Assembly: GCA_000620185.1 (NCBI GenBank)
Contig: JHVO01000018.1
Coordinates: 1 to 64,000, forward strand
DNA length: 64,000 nucleotides
Reading direction: 5' to 3'
DNA from: Geodermatophilaceae bacterium URHB0062
Lineage (GTDB): Bacteria; Actinomycetota; Actinomycetes; Mycobacteriales; Geodermatophilaceae
How positions within the stretch are numbered: the first letter of the stretch is position 1; each line of letters opens with the position of its first letter. A model generated the notes under the pieces. The model saw only the letters and a list, made by a program, of their open reading frames with translations, was not told the DNA's origin and searched no databases. Positions 56,348-64,000 of this stretch are shown in pieces. A program made the position numbers and the translations under genes.

Positions 56348-57516
56348 CGGGGGGCGTCGTCCTGACCGGTGCCCGCCTGGTGAGTGACGGGTTCGACCGG
56401 GTCGAGGGCTGGGTCGAGGTGCGCGGCGAGCGCATCTCCGCCGTCGGGGAGCACGCGCCCCCGGCCGGGACGGCGTCGATCGACGTCGGCGGGCTGCTGC
56501 TGATGCCCGGCCTCGTCGACGTGCACCAGCACGGCGGCGGGGGAGGCTCCTACGACGGCGGCGCGGCCGCGGCCACGGAGGCGGTGCGGTACCACCGCCG
56601 GCACGGGACGACGACCTCGATGGCGAGCCTCGTGAGCGCGCCGCTCGACGTCCTGGAGGAGCAGGTGCGCGCCCTGGTGCCGCTGGTCGAGGACGGCACG
56701 CTGGCCGGCCTCCACCTCGAGGGCCCGTGGCTGAACCCGGCCCGCGCCGGTGCGCACGCTCCGGCCGCGCTCGCGCTGCCCCGACCCGAGGACGTCGCGC
56801 GGCTGCTGGCCGCCGGGCGGGGCGGCATCCGCATGGTCACGCTCGCGCCCGAGCTGCCGGGTGGGCTGGACGCCGTCGATCAGCTCACCGCGGCGGGCGT
56901 GATCGTGGCCCTCGGGCACACCGACGCGGATCACGCCACCACCCGCGAGGCGCTGCGGCGGGGGGCCCGTGCCGGCACCCACCTGTTCAACGCGATGCGA
57001 CCGGTGCACCACCGGGAGCCCGGGCCCGTGCCGGCACTTCTCGAGTCTGAGGCGGCCGTGGAGCTGATCGCCGACGGGGTGCATCTGCACCCGGCGGTCC
57101 TCGCGCTGGCGGCGCGCACCGCCGGGCCGGGCCGGACGGTGCTGGTCACCGATGCGAACGCGGCGGCCGGCATGCCCGACGGCCGCTACCGCCTGGGCGA
57201 ACGGCTCGTCACCGTCACCGGCGGGGTGGCCCGCGGGCGGGGCGGCGAGATCGCCGGGGGTACCGGCACGCTCGCGGCCGCCGTCCGGTTCGCCGTCACC
57301 GAGGCCGGGCTGCCGCTGCAGTCGGCCGTCACCGCCGCCACGGCGACCCCCGCCGCGCTGCTGGGCCTCGCCGACGTCGGCCGGCTGGTCCCCGGGGCGT
57401 GGGCGGACCTCGTTCTCATGACCCCCGACCTGCGGGTCGCCGGGGTCCTGCACCGGGGCGCGTGGGCCCGGCCGCTCCCCACCTCTTCCGACGTCGAGAC
57501 CGAGAGGCCGGACTGA
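56344..57516 (+). CDS. nagA: N-acetylglucosamine-6-phosphate deacetylase
   Basis: A 390-aa amidohydrolase converting GlcNAc-6-P to GlcN-6-P and acetate. Metal and catalytic sites: MPGLVDVHQHGGGGGSYDGG, HLEGPWLNPARAGAH (Glu), VALGHTDAD, GTHLFNAMRPVHHREPG, ELIADGVHLHP and the catalytic Asp in LVTDANAAAGMPDG. The start is GTG overlapping the HAD stop. It is the diagnostic enzyme that marks this island as one for N-acetylated amino sugars. It overlaps the second SIS gene by one base (TGATG). Confidence 0.94.
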   Translation: MTGGVVLTGARLVSDGFDRVEGWVEVRGERISAVGEHAPPAGTASIDVGGLLLMPGLVDVHQHGGGGGSYDGGAAAATEAVRYHRRHGTTTSMASLVSAPLDVLEEQVRALVPLVEDGTLAGLHLEGPWLNPARAGAHAPAALALPRPEDVARLLAAGRGGIRMVTLAPELPGGLDAVDQLTAAGVIVALGHTDADHATTREALRRGARAGTHLFNAMRPVHHREPGPVPALLESEAAVELIADGVHLHPAVLALAARTAGPGRTVLVTDANAAAGMPDGRYRLGERLVTVTGGVARGRGGEIAGGTGTLAAAVRFAVTEAGLPLQSAVTAATATPAALLGLADVGRLVPGAWADLVLMTPDLRVAGVLHRGAWARPLPTSSDVETERPD

Positions 57517-58502
57517 TGCACTTCTCCGAGGGGATCGGCGCCCAGCCGGATGCCCTGACCCGCAGCCGGACGCGCGTGCTGGCGGGCCTGGCGGCGCTGC
57601 CCACGCCGCGACCGGACCAGGTCGTCGCGCTGGTGGGCATCGGGGCCAGCGAGTACGCCGCGCGAGGCGCGGCCCAGCAGTGGCGCGAGGCCGGCCTGCG
57701 CGCGTTCGCCGTCTCCGCCGCAGAGGTCACCGGGGCCGGAGCCGCGGCCGCCGACGTCTACGTGGCGATCAGCGAGTCGGGCCGCAGCACGGAGACGATC
57801 CGGGCCGTGGAGCTGGTGGGCGGCGACCGCAGCGTCGCCGTCGTCAACGCGCCGGACTCGCCGCTGGCCGCTGCCTGCTCGTCCGTTCTCGATCTCGGCA
57901 GCGGCGACGACAGCCCGATCTACACGACCGGGTACACCGCCACGCTCCAGGCGCTGGGCATCCTCGGCGAGCACTGGAGCGGCCGCCCGGGCGACTGGTC
58001 GGAGCTGCCCACGCTGGCCCGGCGGGTCCTCGACGAGTGCCGCGAGCCCGCGGAGCGCCTGGCCGCGCTGCTGGACGACGCCCGCGTCGTCGACGTCGTG
58101 GCGTCCGGCGTGAGCGCGGCGACGGTGGGGGAGGGGGCCTTGCTGCTGCGCGAGTCCGCCCGCCTGGTCACCGCCGCCCACGAGACGCGGAACTACCTGC
58201 ACGGTCCGATGGAGCCGCTCGGGCCGTCGATCGCCTGCCTGGTCGTCGGCGACGACCGTGAGATCCGGCTGGCACGGGACGCCGCCGCGCTCGGCTGCCC
58301 GACCGTGCTCGTCACGACCGATCCGGACGTCGTGTCCGAGGGGCCGTTGACGGTGCTGCGGCTGCCGCGGGCCGGCTCGCCGCTGGCACGTGCGGTGCTG
58401 GAGATCCTGCCGCTGCAGCTGGTGGCCTGGGCGGTGGCACGCAGGCGCGGGCTGTCGGTCGACGGGTTCCGGTACCAGCAGGAGGACACGAAGAGCCGAT
58501 GA
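57516..58502 (+). CDS. Second double-SIS protein, probable amino-sugar-phosphate deaminase
   Basis: A 328-aa protein with two SIS domains: VALVGIGASEYAARGAAQQW and VAISESGRSTETIRAVEL (first), then ETRNYLHGPMEPLGPSIA and LEILPLQLVAWAVARRRGLS (second). It is shorter than the left-operon SIS protein and lacks its GlmS-like tail sequence. Placed directly after nagA, it probably deaminates GlcN6P (NagB-II role); classical NagB is not in the window. It overlaps the next gene by 4 bp (ATGA). Confidence 0.87.
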   Translation: MHFSEGIGAQPDALTRSRTRVLAGLAALPTPRPDQVVALVGIGASEYAARGAAQQWREAGLRAFAVSAAEVTGAGAAAADVYVAISESGRSTETIRAVELVGGDRSVAVVNAPDSPLAAACSSVLDLGSGDDSPIYTTGYTATLQALGILGEHWSGRPGDWSELPTLARRVLDECREPAERLAALLDDARVVDVVASGVSAATVGEGALLLRESARLVTAAHETRNYLHGPMEPLGPSIACLVVGDDREIRLARDAAALGCPTVLVTTDPDVVSEGPLTVLRLPRAGSPLARAVLEILPLQLVAWAVARRRGLSVDGFRYQQEDTKSR

Positions 58503-59455
58503 GCACCCAGAACGCGGCGGTCATCGGCGTCGACCTGGGCGGCACGAAGTGCTCCGCCGTCCTGGCCGACGAGGCGGGGCGGATCGTGGCGGAGGCACAC
58601 CGGCGGAGTGACGCGGAACCCGATCCCGCCGACGTCCTGCTCGGCGCCGTCGCCGAGCTCCGGGCCGCGGCCGCCGACCGGGGCCTCGACGTCCGGGCCC
58701 TGGCGATAGGCATCCCGGCGTTCATCGATCCGGTCTCCGATCTGGTGGTCGGCGGCTTCAACGTCGGGTGGCACGGGTTCGACCTGCGTGCGCGCCTCGA
58801 CGCGGCGATCCCCGAGCCGTGGTCGGTGGAGAACGACGTCAACCTGGCCGCCCTGGGGGAGGCGCGGGTCGGCGCCGGGCGCGGGGCGAGCAGCTTCGTG
58901 ACGATCTCGCTCGGCACCGGTCTGGGTGGGGCCGTGGTCGTCGACGGCCGGCTGCTGCGCGGGCGACACGGTGCGGCCGGTGAGATCGGGTTCCTCATGG
59001 CCGACCGGGGCCAGCTGCGGCGGCCGGGCGTGATGGGGATGGAGACACGCGTCGGGGGGCGGTGGCTCGCCGCCCGGGCGCGCGAGCTCGCCGCGGCCGA
59101 CCCGGCCGCCGACCCGGCCGAACGATGGCTGGACACGGCGGCCGTGTTCGCCGCGGTCGAGCGGGGCGACCGGGTGGGCCGGCAGGTGCTCGAGGAGCTG
59201 CTGGAACACGTCGCGATGACGGTCATCGACGTGACCGCGGTGCTCGATCCGGAGCGCGTGGTGCTCGACGGCAGCATCGGCCGGGCCCTGGAGCCCTACG
59301 TGCCGCGACTGGTCGCCCTGGTCGAGCCGTCGGTGCTCTACGTGCCGGAGGTGTGCGTGTCGACCCTGGCGCCGACCGCCGTCCTCGCGGGGGCGGTCGC
59401 CGAGGCGTGGCACCTGGTGTCCGCGGACGCCGGGGCGGAGGCCGTCCGCGGCTAG
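58499..59455 (+). CDS. ROK-family sugar kinase lacking the zinc motif
   Basis: A 318-aa ROK kinase. ATP loop VIGVDLGGTKCSAVLAD, catalytic-region VENDVNLAALGEA (Asn-Asp), phosphate 2 ISLGTGLGGAVV. The usual GH...CxCG..GC.E zinc site is missing: the segment reads GAAGEIGFLMADRGQLRRPG, with Phe for His and no Cys. Activity without zinc is known in some ROK proteins, but substrate choice is uncertain (GlcNAc, ManNAc or glucose). Last gene of the right operon, followed by a hairpin. Confidence 0.88.
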   Translation: MSTQNAAVIGVDLGGTKCSAVLADEAGRIVAEAHRRSDAEPDPADVLLGAVAELRAAAADRGLDVRALAIGIPAFIDPVSDLVVGGFNVGWHGFDLRARLDAAIPEPWSVENDVNLAALGEARVGAGRGASSFVTISLGTGLGGAVVVDGRLLRGRHGAAGEIGFLMADRGQLRRPGVMGMETRVGGRWLAARARELAAADPAADPAERWLDTAAVFAAVERGDRVGRQVLEELLEHVAMTVIDVTAVLDPERVVLDGSIGRALEPYVPRLVALVEPSVLYVPEVCVSTLAPTAVLAGAVAEAWHLVSADAGAEAVRG

Positions 59456-59484
59456 CCGGCTGCGGGCGCTCCCAGCCCTGATCA

Positions 59485-59525
59485 CTGCCGGCGACGGTCG
59501 TCCTCCTTGGGTCGTCCCCCGGCAG
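59485..59525 (+). terminator. Terminator-like hairpin after the right island operon
   Basis: CTGCCGG (59485-59491) pairs with CCGGCAG (59519-59525) over a 27-nt loop, 30 bp after the kinase stop. Confidence 0.45.
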
Positions 59526-59637
59526 ACCTTCACGGCCCCGTCCACTCCTGTTCACCGACCTGCCGTCCCGATGGCGCCTCGGTCCCCTTCAGTCAGATCC
59601 ACCACGGGGATCACGTGGGACGACCAGGAGGAGACGC

Positions 59638-61215
59638 GTGAAGGCGATCAAGAAGTCAGGCCTGCTCGGGGCGGGGATCGGGCTGGTGGCTGTGGCGGCG
59701 GCCGGGGTGCTGCCCGGCTCGGCGGCGGCGAATTCCGGGAGTCCTTTCACCGGCGGCGTCCAGCCGGCGGCGAACCCGCGCGAGGGAATCCAGGACAACG
59801 CGCTGATCAGCAGCCTGGACGAGAGCTCCGTCGCGTGGGGGAATCTTCCACTGGAGAACCCGGACACCGCGAAGGGCGTCACCCGCTACGGGTACAACAC
59901 GTCGAAGAGTTCGGTGCTGACCCAGGACCCGAACGAGACCTACAAGACCGAGCCCGACAAGAACGTCTACCTGACCTTCAACGGGCACCACTACCTGTAC
60001 CAGGGGCATGAGCTCGGCCCGCAGGGCTACGTGACGCGGGTCGACCTCGACCAGACCGACCCCGCGAAGAAGGTCCGGCTGATGGCCGACACGGGGTCCG
60101 GCGCGGATGCCAAGCCGCCCACGTTCGACGGGATCACCTGGGACCCGTTCAGCCACCAGCTGCTGCTCACGTCCGAGGCCACGGCTCCCACGGGCGGAGT
60201 GTTCGCCCTGAAGCTCGACGCGAACGGTGAGGCCACCGACCACGTTCTCCACCGACTGCCGGCCCTGGGCTCCGGCGGGTACGAGGGCATCCAGAACGAT
60301 CCGGACGGCAACGTGTGGATCGTCGAGGACGTCGGCGGCGCCGCCCCTGCCGGCCATCCGAACAGCAAGATCCCCAACAGCTACGTCTACCGGTTCGAGC
60401 CCAAGAACAAGGCCGACCTGACGAAGGGCGGCACACTCGAGGCGCTGCAGGTCCTGCGCGCCAACGGCAAGCCCGTGACGGCAGCCGATCTGGCCACCGG
60501 CCAGGACGCGGTCATCGCCCAGCTGCACACCGACGGCGCAGCCTTCCGGACCGCGTGGGTGCAGGTGGAGGACCTTGCGGCCGGTTCGACCGCGGGTGCC
60601 GCGAAGGCGGGGGCCACCCCGTTCAAGCGTCCCGAGAACGGCGTCTTCCGGCCGGGTACCGGTTTCCGGGAGTTCTACTTCACCGAGACCGGCGACACCA
60701 ATGCCGACAGCGACCTGCCGGGCGCCTTCGGTGCCGTCTTCCGGCTCTCCCAGTCGGGCCCGAGCTCGTCCACCGGCCGGCTGTCCCCGGCGGTCATCGG
60801 GGACGTACGGCACACCGGCCTCGACAACATCTCCTTCGCCACGAAGGACCAGCTGCTGTTGGTCGAGGACGCCGGCGACACGCTGCACGGGCAGCGCAAC
60901 GCGCTCGACTCCGGATATGTCGCCGTCCTCGACGAGGGTGGGAAATCTAAGGGCCTGGTCCGCTGGCTGGCGGAGGGGCGCGACGCGTCGGCCACCTACG
61001 ACGCGCTGTTCCCGCCGATGTCCGGCGGCGCCACCTTCAACGACGGCGACAACGAGATCACCGGCATCCACGTCTCCGACGGTGACCCGAGCGTCCGCGG
61101 CATCCTCGGCGCCAAGGTGCCCACGCCGTTCGCGCACGGCTGGCGGGCCTTCTGGACCCAGCAGCACGGCGACAACGTGACCTGGGAACTGCGGTCGGCC
61201 ACCGGCGGCCACTGA
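59638..61215 (+). CDS. Secreted PhoX-like (DUF839) protein
   Basis: A 525-aa exported protein. The start is GTG at 59638 with AGGAGG upstream, giving a Sec signal peptide (KAIKKSGLLGAGIGLVAVAA, cleavage near GSAAA). The mature part is a beta-propeller with PhoX/DUF839-like blocks: FNGHHYLYQGHELGPQGYVT, DGITWDPFSHQLLLTSEATA, GGYEGIQNDPDGNVWIVEDV, EFYFTETGDTNADSDLPGAF and DNISFATKDQLLLVEDAGDT. These resemble the calcium/iron-binding Glu-rich loops of PhoX phosphatases. No twin-arginine signal is seen, unusual for PhoX, so phosphatase activity is uncertain. Monocistronic, with a strong hairpin after it. Confidence 0.8.
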   Translation: MKAIKKSGLLGAGIGLVAVAAAGVLPGSAAANSGSPFTGGVQPAANPREGIQDNALISSLDESSVAWGNLPLENPDTAKGVTRYGYNTSKSSVLTQDPNETYKTEPDKNVYLTFNGHHYLYQGHELGPQGYVTRVDLDQTDPAKKVRLMADTGSGADAKPPTFDGITWDPFSHQLLLTSEATAPTGGVFALKLDANGEATDHVLHRLPALGSGGYEGIQNDPDGNVWIVEDVGGAAPAGHPNSKIPNSYVYRFEPKNKADLTKGGTLEALQVLRANGKPVTAADLATGQDAVIAQLHTDGAAFRTAWVQVEDLAAGSTAGAAKAGATPFKRPENGVFRPGTGFREFYFTETGDTNADSDLPGAFGAVFRLSQSGPSSSTGRLSPAVIGDVRHTGLDNISFATKDQLLLVEDAGDTLHGQRNALDSGYVAVLDEGGKSKGLVRWLAEGRDASATYDALFPPMSGGATFNDGDNEITGIHVSDGDPSVRGILGAKVPTPFAHGWRAFWTQQHGDNVTWELRSATGGH

Positions 61216-61236
61216 CAACCGCTTCGCCGATACGCC

Positions 61237-61275
61237 CGTCCGGCCCTCGCCGCATCCCGCGGCGGGGGCCGGACG
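61237..61275. terminator. Terminator after the PhoX-like gene
   Basis: CGTCCGGCCC (61237-61246) pairs with GGGCCGGACG (61266-61275), and inside it CGCCGC (61248-61253) with GCGGCG (61259-61264). This is a nearly continuous 16-bp stem followed by ATTGTT. Confidence 0.85.
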
Positions 61276-61332
61276 ATTGTTCCCGGCGGGGGACGTGACG
61301 CATGTCCGGTCGGAGGATCGCGGTACAGGGCC

Positions 61333-61338
61333 TACCCT
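61333..61338 (+). promoter_or_regulatory. Candidate -10 element of a leaderless ABC-F mRNA
   Basis: TACCCT lies 7 nt before the GTG at 61346, with no ribosome binding site between. The same hexamer and spacing type precede the deacetylase at 41485. Confidence 0.5.
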
Positions 61339-61345
61339 GGATTCA

Positions 61346-62947
61346 GTGATCACGACGACCGGCCTGGAGCTGCGCGCCGGCGCCCGCATCCTCATCAGCG
61401 ACGCGACGCTGCGCGTGCAGCCGGGCGACCGCATCGGGCTCGTCGGGCGCAACGGCGCCGGCAAGACCACCACGCTGACCACCCTGGCCGGTGAGCGGTT
61501 GCCGCACGCCGGAAAGGTCGAGGTCAGCGGCGAGATCGGCTACCTCCCGCAGGACCCGCGCAGCGGTGACCTCGACATCACCGCCAGCGACCGCGTGCTG
61601 TCCGGTCGCGGTCTCGACGTCCTCCGGTCGCAGCTGGTCAAGGCGCAGATCGCGATGGCCGAGCCCGCCGACGACGACGAGCGGGACCGGGCGGTGCGCC
61701 GCTACGGCCGCCTCGAGGACCAGTTCGCGGCCATGGGTGGCTACGCCGCCGAGAGCGACGCCGCCCGCATCTGCACCAACCTGGGCCTGCCCGACCGCGT
61801 GCTCGCCCAGCCGCTGCGCACCCTCTCCGGCGGCCAGCGCCGCCGCGTGGAGCTCGCCCGCATCCTCTTCTCCGACGCCGAGACGCTGCTCCTCGACGAG
61901 CCCACCAACCACCTGGACGGCGACTCGATCACCTGGCTCAAGGGGTTCCTGTCCAGCCACCGCGGCGGGCTCATCGTGATCAGCCACGACGTCGAACTGC
62001 TCGAGGCCGTCGTGAACAAGGTGTGGCACCTCGACGCGAACCGGGCGACCGTCGACCTCTACAACCTGGGCTGGAAGCGCTACCTCGAGCAGCGCGAGAC
62101 CGACGAGCGGCGGCGCAAGCAGGAGCGCGCCAACACCGAGCGGAAGATCGACACCCTCAACGCCCAGGCCGACAAGATGCGCGCCAAGGCCACGAAGGCC
62201 AAGGCCGCCAAGAGCATGGACAAGCGGGCCGAGCGGCTCGCCGCCGGCCTGGCCGAGGTGCGGGTGCACGACAAGGTCGCCAAGCTGCGCTTCCCGACCC
62301 CCGCGCAGTGCGGCCGGACGCCGCTCACCGCCGAGGGGCTGTCGAAGAACTACGGCTCGCTGGAGATCTTCACCGACGTCGACCTCGCGGTGGACCGCGG
62401 GGCGCGGGTCGTCGTCCTCGGGCTGAACGGCGCCGGAAAGACGACGCTGCTGCGCATGCTGGCCGGCACGGAGACCCCGGACACCGGCGAGGTGAAGGCC
62501 GGGCACGGGCTGCGCGTGGGCTACTACGCCCAGGAGCACGAGACCCTGGACATGGACCGCACGCTGCTCGAGAACATGCGCTCGGCCGCGCCGGACAGCA
62601 CCGACACCGAGCTGCGGCGGATTCTCGGTGCTTTCCTCTTCTCCGGCGAGACCGTCGACCAGCGGACCGGCACTCTCTCGGGCGGCGAGCGCACCCGGCT
62701 CGCCATGGCGACGCTCGTCGTCTCCGGCGCCAACGTCCTGCTGCTCGACGAGCCGACGAACAACCTCGACCCGGCCAGCCGCGAGCAGGTGCTCGAGGCG
62801 CTGCGCACGTACGCCGGCGCGATCGTGCTGGTCACCCACGACGAGGGCGCCGTGCGTGCGCTCAACCCCGACAAGGTCATCCTCCTGCCCGACGGCACCG
62901 AGGACGCCTGGAGCGAGGACCTCGCCGACCTGGTGGAACTGGCCTGA
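61346..62947 (+). CDS. ABC-F family ATPase (translation factor, Ettl/Uup type)
   Basis: A 533-aa soluble protein with two ABC ATPase domains and no membrane part. Domain 1: GRNGAGKTTTL, LSGGQRRRVELARIL, LLLDEPTNHLDGDS. The charged interdomain (P-site tRNA interaction) linker is ERRRKQERANTERKIDTLNA and the Lys/Ala-rich helix after it. Domain 2: GLNGAGKTTLLRML, LSGGERTRLAMATL, LLLDEPTNNLD. ABC-F proteins act on the ribosome; some protect against antibiotics. No resistance-type extended linker is seen, so a housekeeping role is likelier. The GTG start appears leaderless. The gene ends 2 bp before a dispersed repeat element. Confidence 0.94.
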   Translation: MITTTGLELRAGARILISDATLRVQPGDRIGLVGRNGAGKTTTLTTLAGERLPHAGKVEVSGEIGYLPQDPRSGDLDITASDRVLSGRGLDVLRSQLVKAQIAMAEPADDDERDRAVRRYGRLEDQFAAMGGYAAESDAARICTNLGLPDRVLAQPLRTLSGGQRRRVELARILFSDAETLLLDEPTNHLDGDSITWLKGFLSSHRGGLIVISHDVELLEAVVNKVWHLDANRATVDLYNLGWKRYLEQRETDERRRKQERANTERKIDTLNAQADKMRAKATKAKAAKSMDKRAERLAAGLAEVRVHDKVAKLRFPTPAQCGRTPLTAEGLSKNYGSLEIFTDVDLAVDRGARVVVLGLNGAGKTTLLRMLAGTETPDTGEVKAGHGLRVGYYAQEHETLDMDRTLLENMRSAAPDSTDTELRRILGAFLFSGETVDQRTGTLSGGERTRLAMATLVVSGANVLLLDEPTNNLDPASREQVLEALRTYAGAIVLVTHDEGAVRALNPDKVILLPDGTEDAWSEDLADLVELA

Positions 62948-62949
62948 GT

Positions 62950-63058
62950 TGTCACGCCGAGTGGGGCCCGGAGGGCTCCGCGTAGGCGTGACGCAGCGGC
63001 TCAGCGCCGCAGGGGGACGGCAATTGGCCGCGGTGTCGGCCGGAGGCCGACAGTGTCA
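62950..63058. repeat. 109-bp structured dispersed element, family A, copy 2
   Basis: The ungapped partner of 30885-30993. It fills the convergent gap between the ABC-F gene (stop at 62947) and the dioxygenase gene, whose stop codon (63056-63058) is its last three bases. Terminal hairpin TGTCGGCC with GGCCGACA; 5' helices TCACGCC with GGCGTGA and GTGGGGC with GCTCCGC (two wobble pairs). Confidence 0.85.
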
Positions 63059-64000
63059 GGCCATGCGGGGAATCGCCGTGGTGACGCTGAAGCCGGCGAT
63101 GAACTCCGGAATCGGCCGGTAGTACCGATAGGTGATGTCGTACGGGCCGACGCTCGACAGCGCAGCGTAGGCGGCGATCCAGTTCCGGATCTCCTGCCCG
63201 GACTGCCCGCCGAGTTCCTTGATCGCGTCGTTGGTGTACTCGTCGATCGCGTCCAGGTCGTTGGCGGCCAACTGGTCGAGGAAGGTGTTGTCCCAGTCGG
63301 GGTTCAGCGCCTTCAGATTCCCCTCGCCGGCGGCGAAGCGCTTCGCGGCGTCCAGGACGTTGGCCCTCCGCTTCGCGGTCGCCTCCTCGGAGGGGTGCCG
63401 GCCGGCGATGAGTCCCTCGACGACATGCGGCGGCGCGGTCGCCAGGGTCGGCACCGGCGGCTCATGGGACAGCCCACCCGACCCGATGAGCAGCACCCGC
63501 TTGTCCAGGCCGGACAGATACCGGCCCAGGGCCTCGCCGAGGGCGCGGACCCGGCGCACCGGGGTGAACGGCGGCGCCACGGAGTTGACGAAGAACGGGA
63601 CCGTCGGGACCGTGTCGAGGCCGCCGAAGAGGATCTCCAGCGGTTGCACCATGCCGTGGTCGACCTCCATCCGCAGCGACACGGCGAGGTCGACGCCCCC
63701 GTCGAGCGCAGCCTGAGCTAGCCCTTCGGCGATGTCCCGGGGAACGTCGAGCGGCCCGGGCATGGAACCGAAATCGCCGATCGAGGTCGCGGCGAGGCCC
63801 ACGCAGAACTGCGGCATCAGCTCGTAGAAGAAGCCGTTGTAGTGGTCCGGTCCGAAGACGACGACCAGTTCGGGGTCGAACTCCGTGACGAACGTCCGGG
63901 CGGCCTCGAACGCGGTCTCGACGTCCGCGGCCAGTTCAGCCGGCGGCTGCGAGAGCTCCAGCAGCGGGGTGTGCGACATCGAGCAGAGGGCGAGCGGCAT
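63056..64000 (-). CDS. mhpB: Extradiol ring-cleavage dioxygenase, MhpB type
   Basis: A 314-aa class III (LigB-type) extradiol dioxygenase matching MhpB, 2,3-dihydroxyphenylpropionate/2,3-dihydroxycinnamate 1,2-dioxygenase. Blocks: MPLALCSMSHTPLLELSQPP, VVVFGPDHYNGFFYELMPQF, VDHGMVQPLEILFGGLDTVP, LLIGSGGLSHEPPVP and YRYYRPIPEFIAGF. His in SHTP, DHYN and DHGMVQP fit the iron and acid-base sites. The ATG is at the very right edge (63998-64000); E. coli MhpB starts at the same place, so the protein is probably complete. Other phenylpropionate genes may lie to the right. It ends inside the dispersed element. Confidence 0.94.
   Translation of the reverse strand: MPLALCSMSHTPLLELSQPPAELAADVETAFEAARTFVTEFDPELVVVFGPDHYNGFFYELMPQFCVGLAATSIGDFGSMPGPLDVPRDIAEGLAQAALDGGVDLAVSLRMEVDHGMVQPLEILFGGLDTVPTVPFFVNSVAPPFTPVRRVRALGEALGRYLSGLDKRVLLIGSGGLSHEPPVPTLATAPPHVVEGLIAGRHPSEEATAKRRANVLDAAKRFAAGEGNLKALNPDWDNTFLDQLAANDLDAIDEYTNDAIKELGGQSGQEIRNWIAAYAALSSVGPYDITYRYYRPIPEFIAGFSVTTAIPRMA

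Noticed and set aside
61346-62947. Antibiotic-resistance ABC-F protein
   Set aside because: No extended interdomain arm or resistance context; more like housekeeping translation factors.

Overview
The window is high-GC actinobacterial DNA from a chromosome, most likely of Geodermatophilaceae type (Blastococcus, Geodermatophilus or Modestobacter). This is inferred from gene content and order: uvrA, uvrC-rapZ-yvcK-whiA, gap-pgk-tpiA-secG, rbpA, opcA-zwf-tal-tkt, ctaB/ctaA and sufR-B-D-C-S-U-T. RbpA, WhiA and OpcA are actinobacterial hallmarks. GTG starts, 1-4 bp stop/start overlaps and apparent leaderless promoters are common. No rRNA, tRNA, CRISPR array, prophage or intact insertion sequence was seen.

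Layout. 1-2.5 kb: a lower-GC accessory stretch with three unrecognised minus-strand genes, short direct repeats and a PspC-domain protein. 2.9-9.8 kb: metallo-beta-lactamase-fold hydrolase, amidase, UvrA and a secreted tripeptidyl-aminopeptidase-like hydrolase. 10-15 kb: uvrC-rapZ-yvcK-whiA. 15.3-20.9 kb: lower glycolysis (gap-pgk-tpiA), an orphan family-5 solute-binding lipoprotein, secG and rbpA. 21-28.4 kb, minus strand: a small hypothetical gene, then the pentose-phosphate genes pgl-opcA-zwf-tal-tkt. 28.7-31.9 kb: heme O synthase, a secreted beta-propeller and heme A synthase. 32.5-39.4 kb: the complete SUF iron-sulfur operon, led by its repressor. 39.6-42.5 kb: a large multipass membrane protein and an unusual NodB deacetylase. 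42.5-59.5 kb: an amino-sugar utilisation island. 59.6-64 kb: PhoX-like protein, ABC-F ATPase and an MhpB-type extradiol dioxygenase.

The island is built around a ROK repressor and an MFS permease. A left operon (SIS protein, BadF/NAGK-type kinase, GH4 glycosidase) and a right operon (Opp-type ABC importer, aldo-keto reductase, HAD phosphatase, NagA, second SIS protein, second kinase of the ROK family) together give import, glycoside cleavage, phosphorylation, deacetylation and deamination of N-acetylated amino sugars. Two promoter regions share an AT-rich motif that could be the ROK operator.

The most unusual signals are (1) a 109-bp intergenic element, present twice (83% identical without gaps), whose differences include compensatory base-pair changes in two hairpins, and which in one copy encodes the C-terminus of CtaA; (2) a second dispersed stem-loop family after whiA and tal, with a conserved loop and tail but unrelated stems; (3) a NodB deacetylase preceded by a domain resembling the DEDD domain of IS110 transposases; (4) a RapZ whose Walker A motif lacks the Ser/Thr after the lysine; (5) a site resembling the mycobacterial SufR operator across the sufR start codon.
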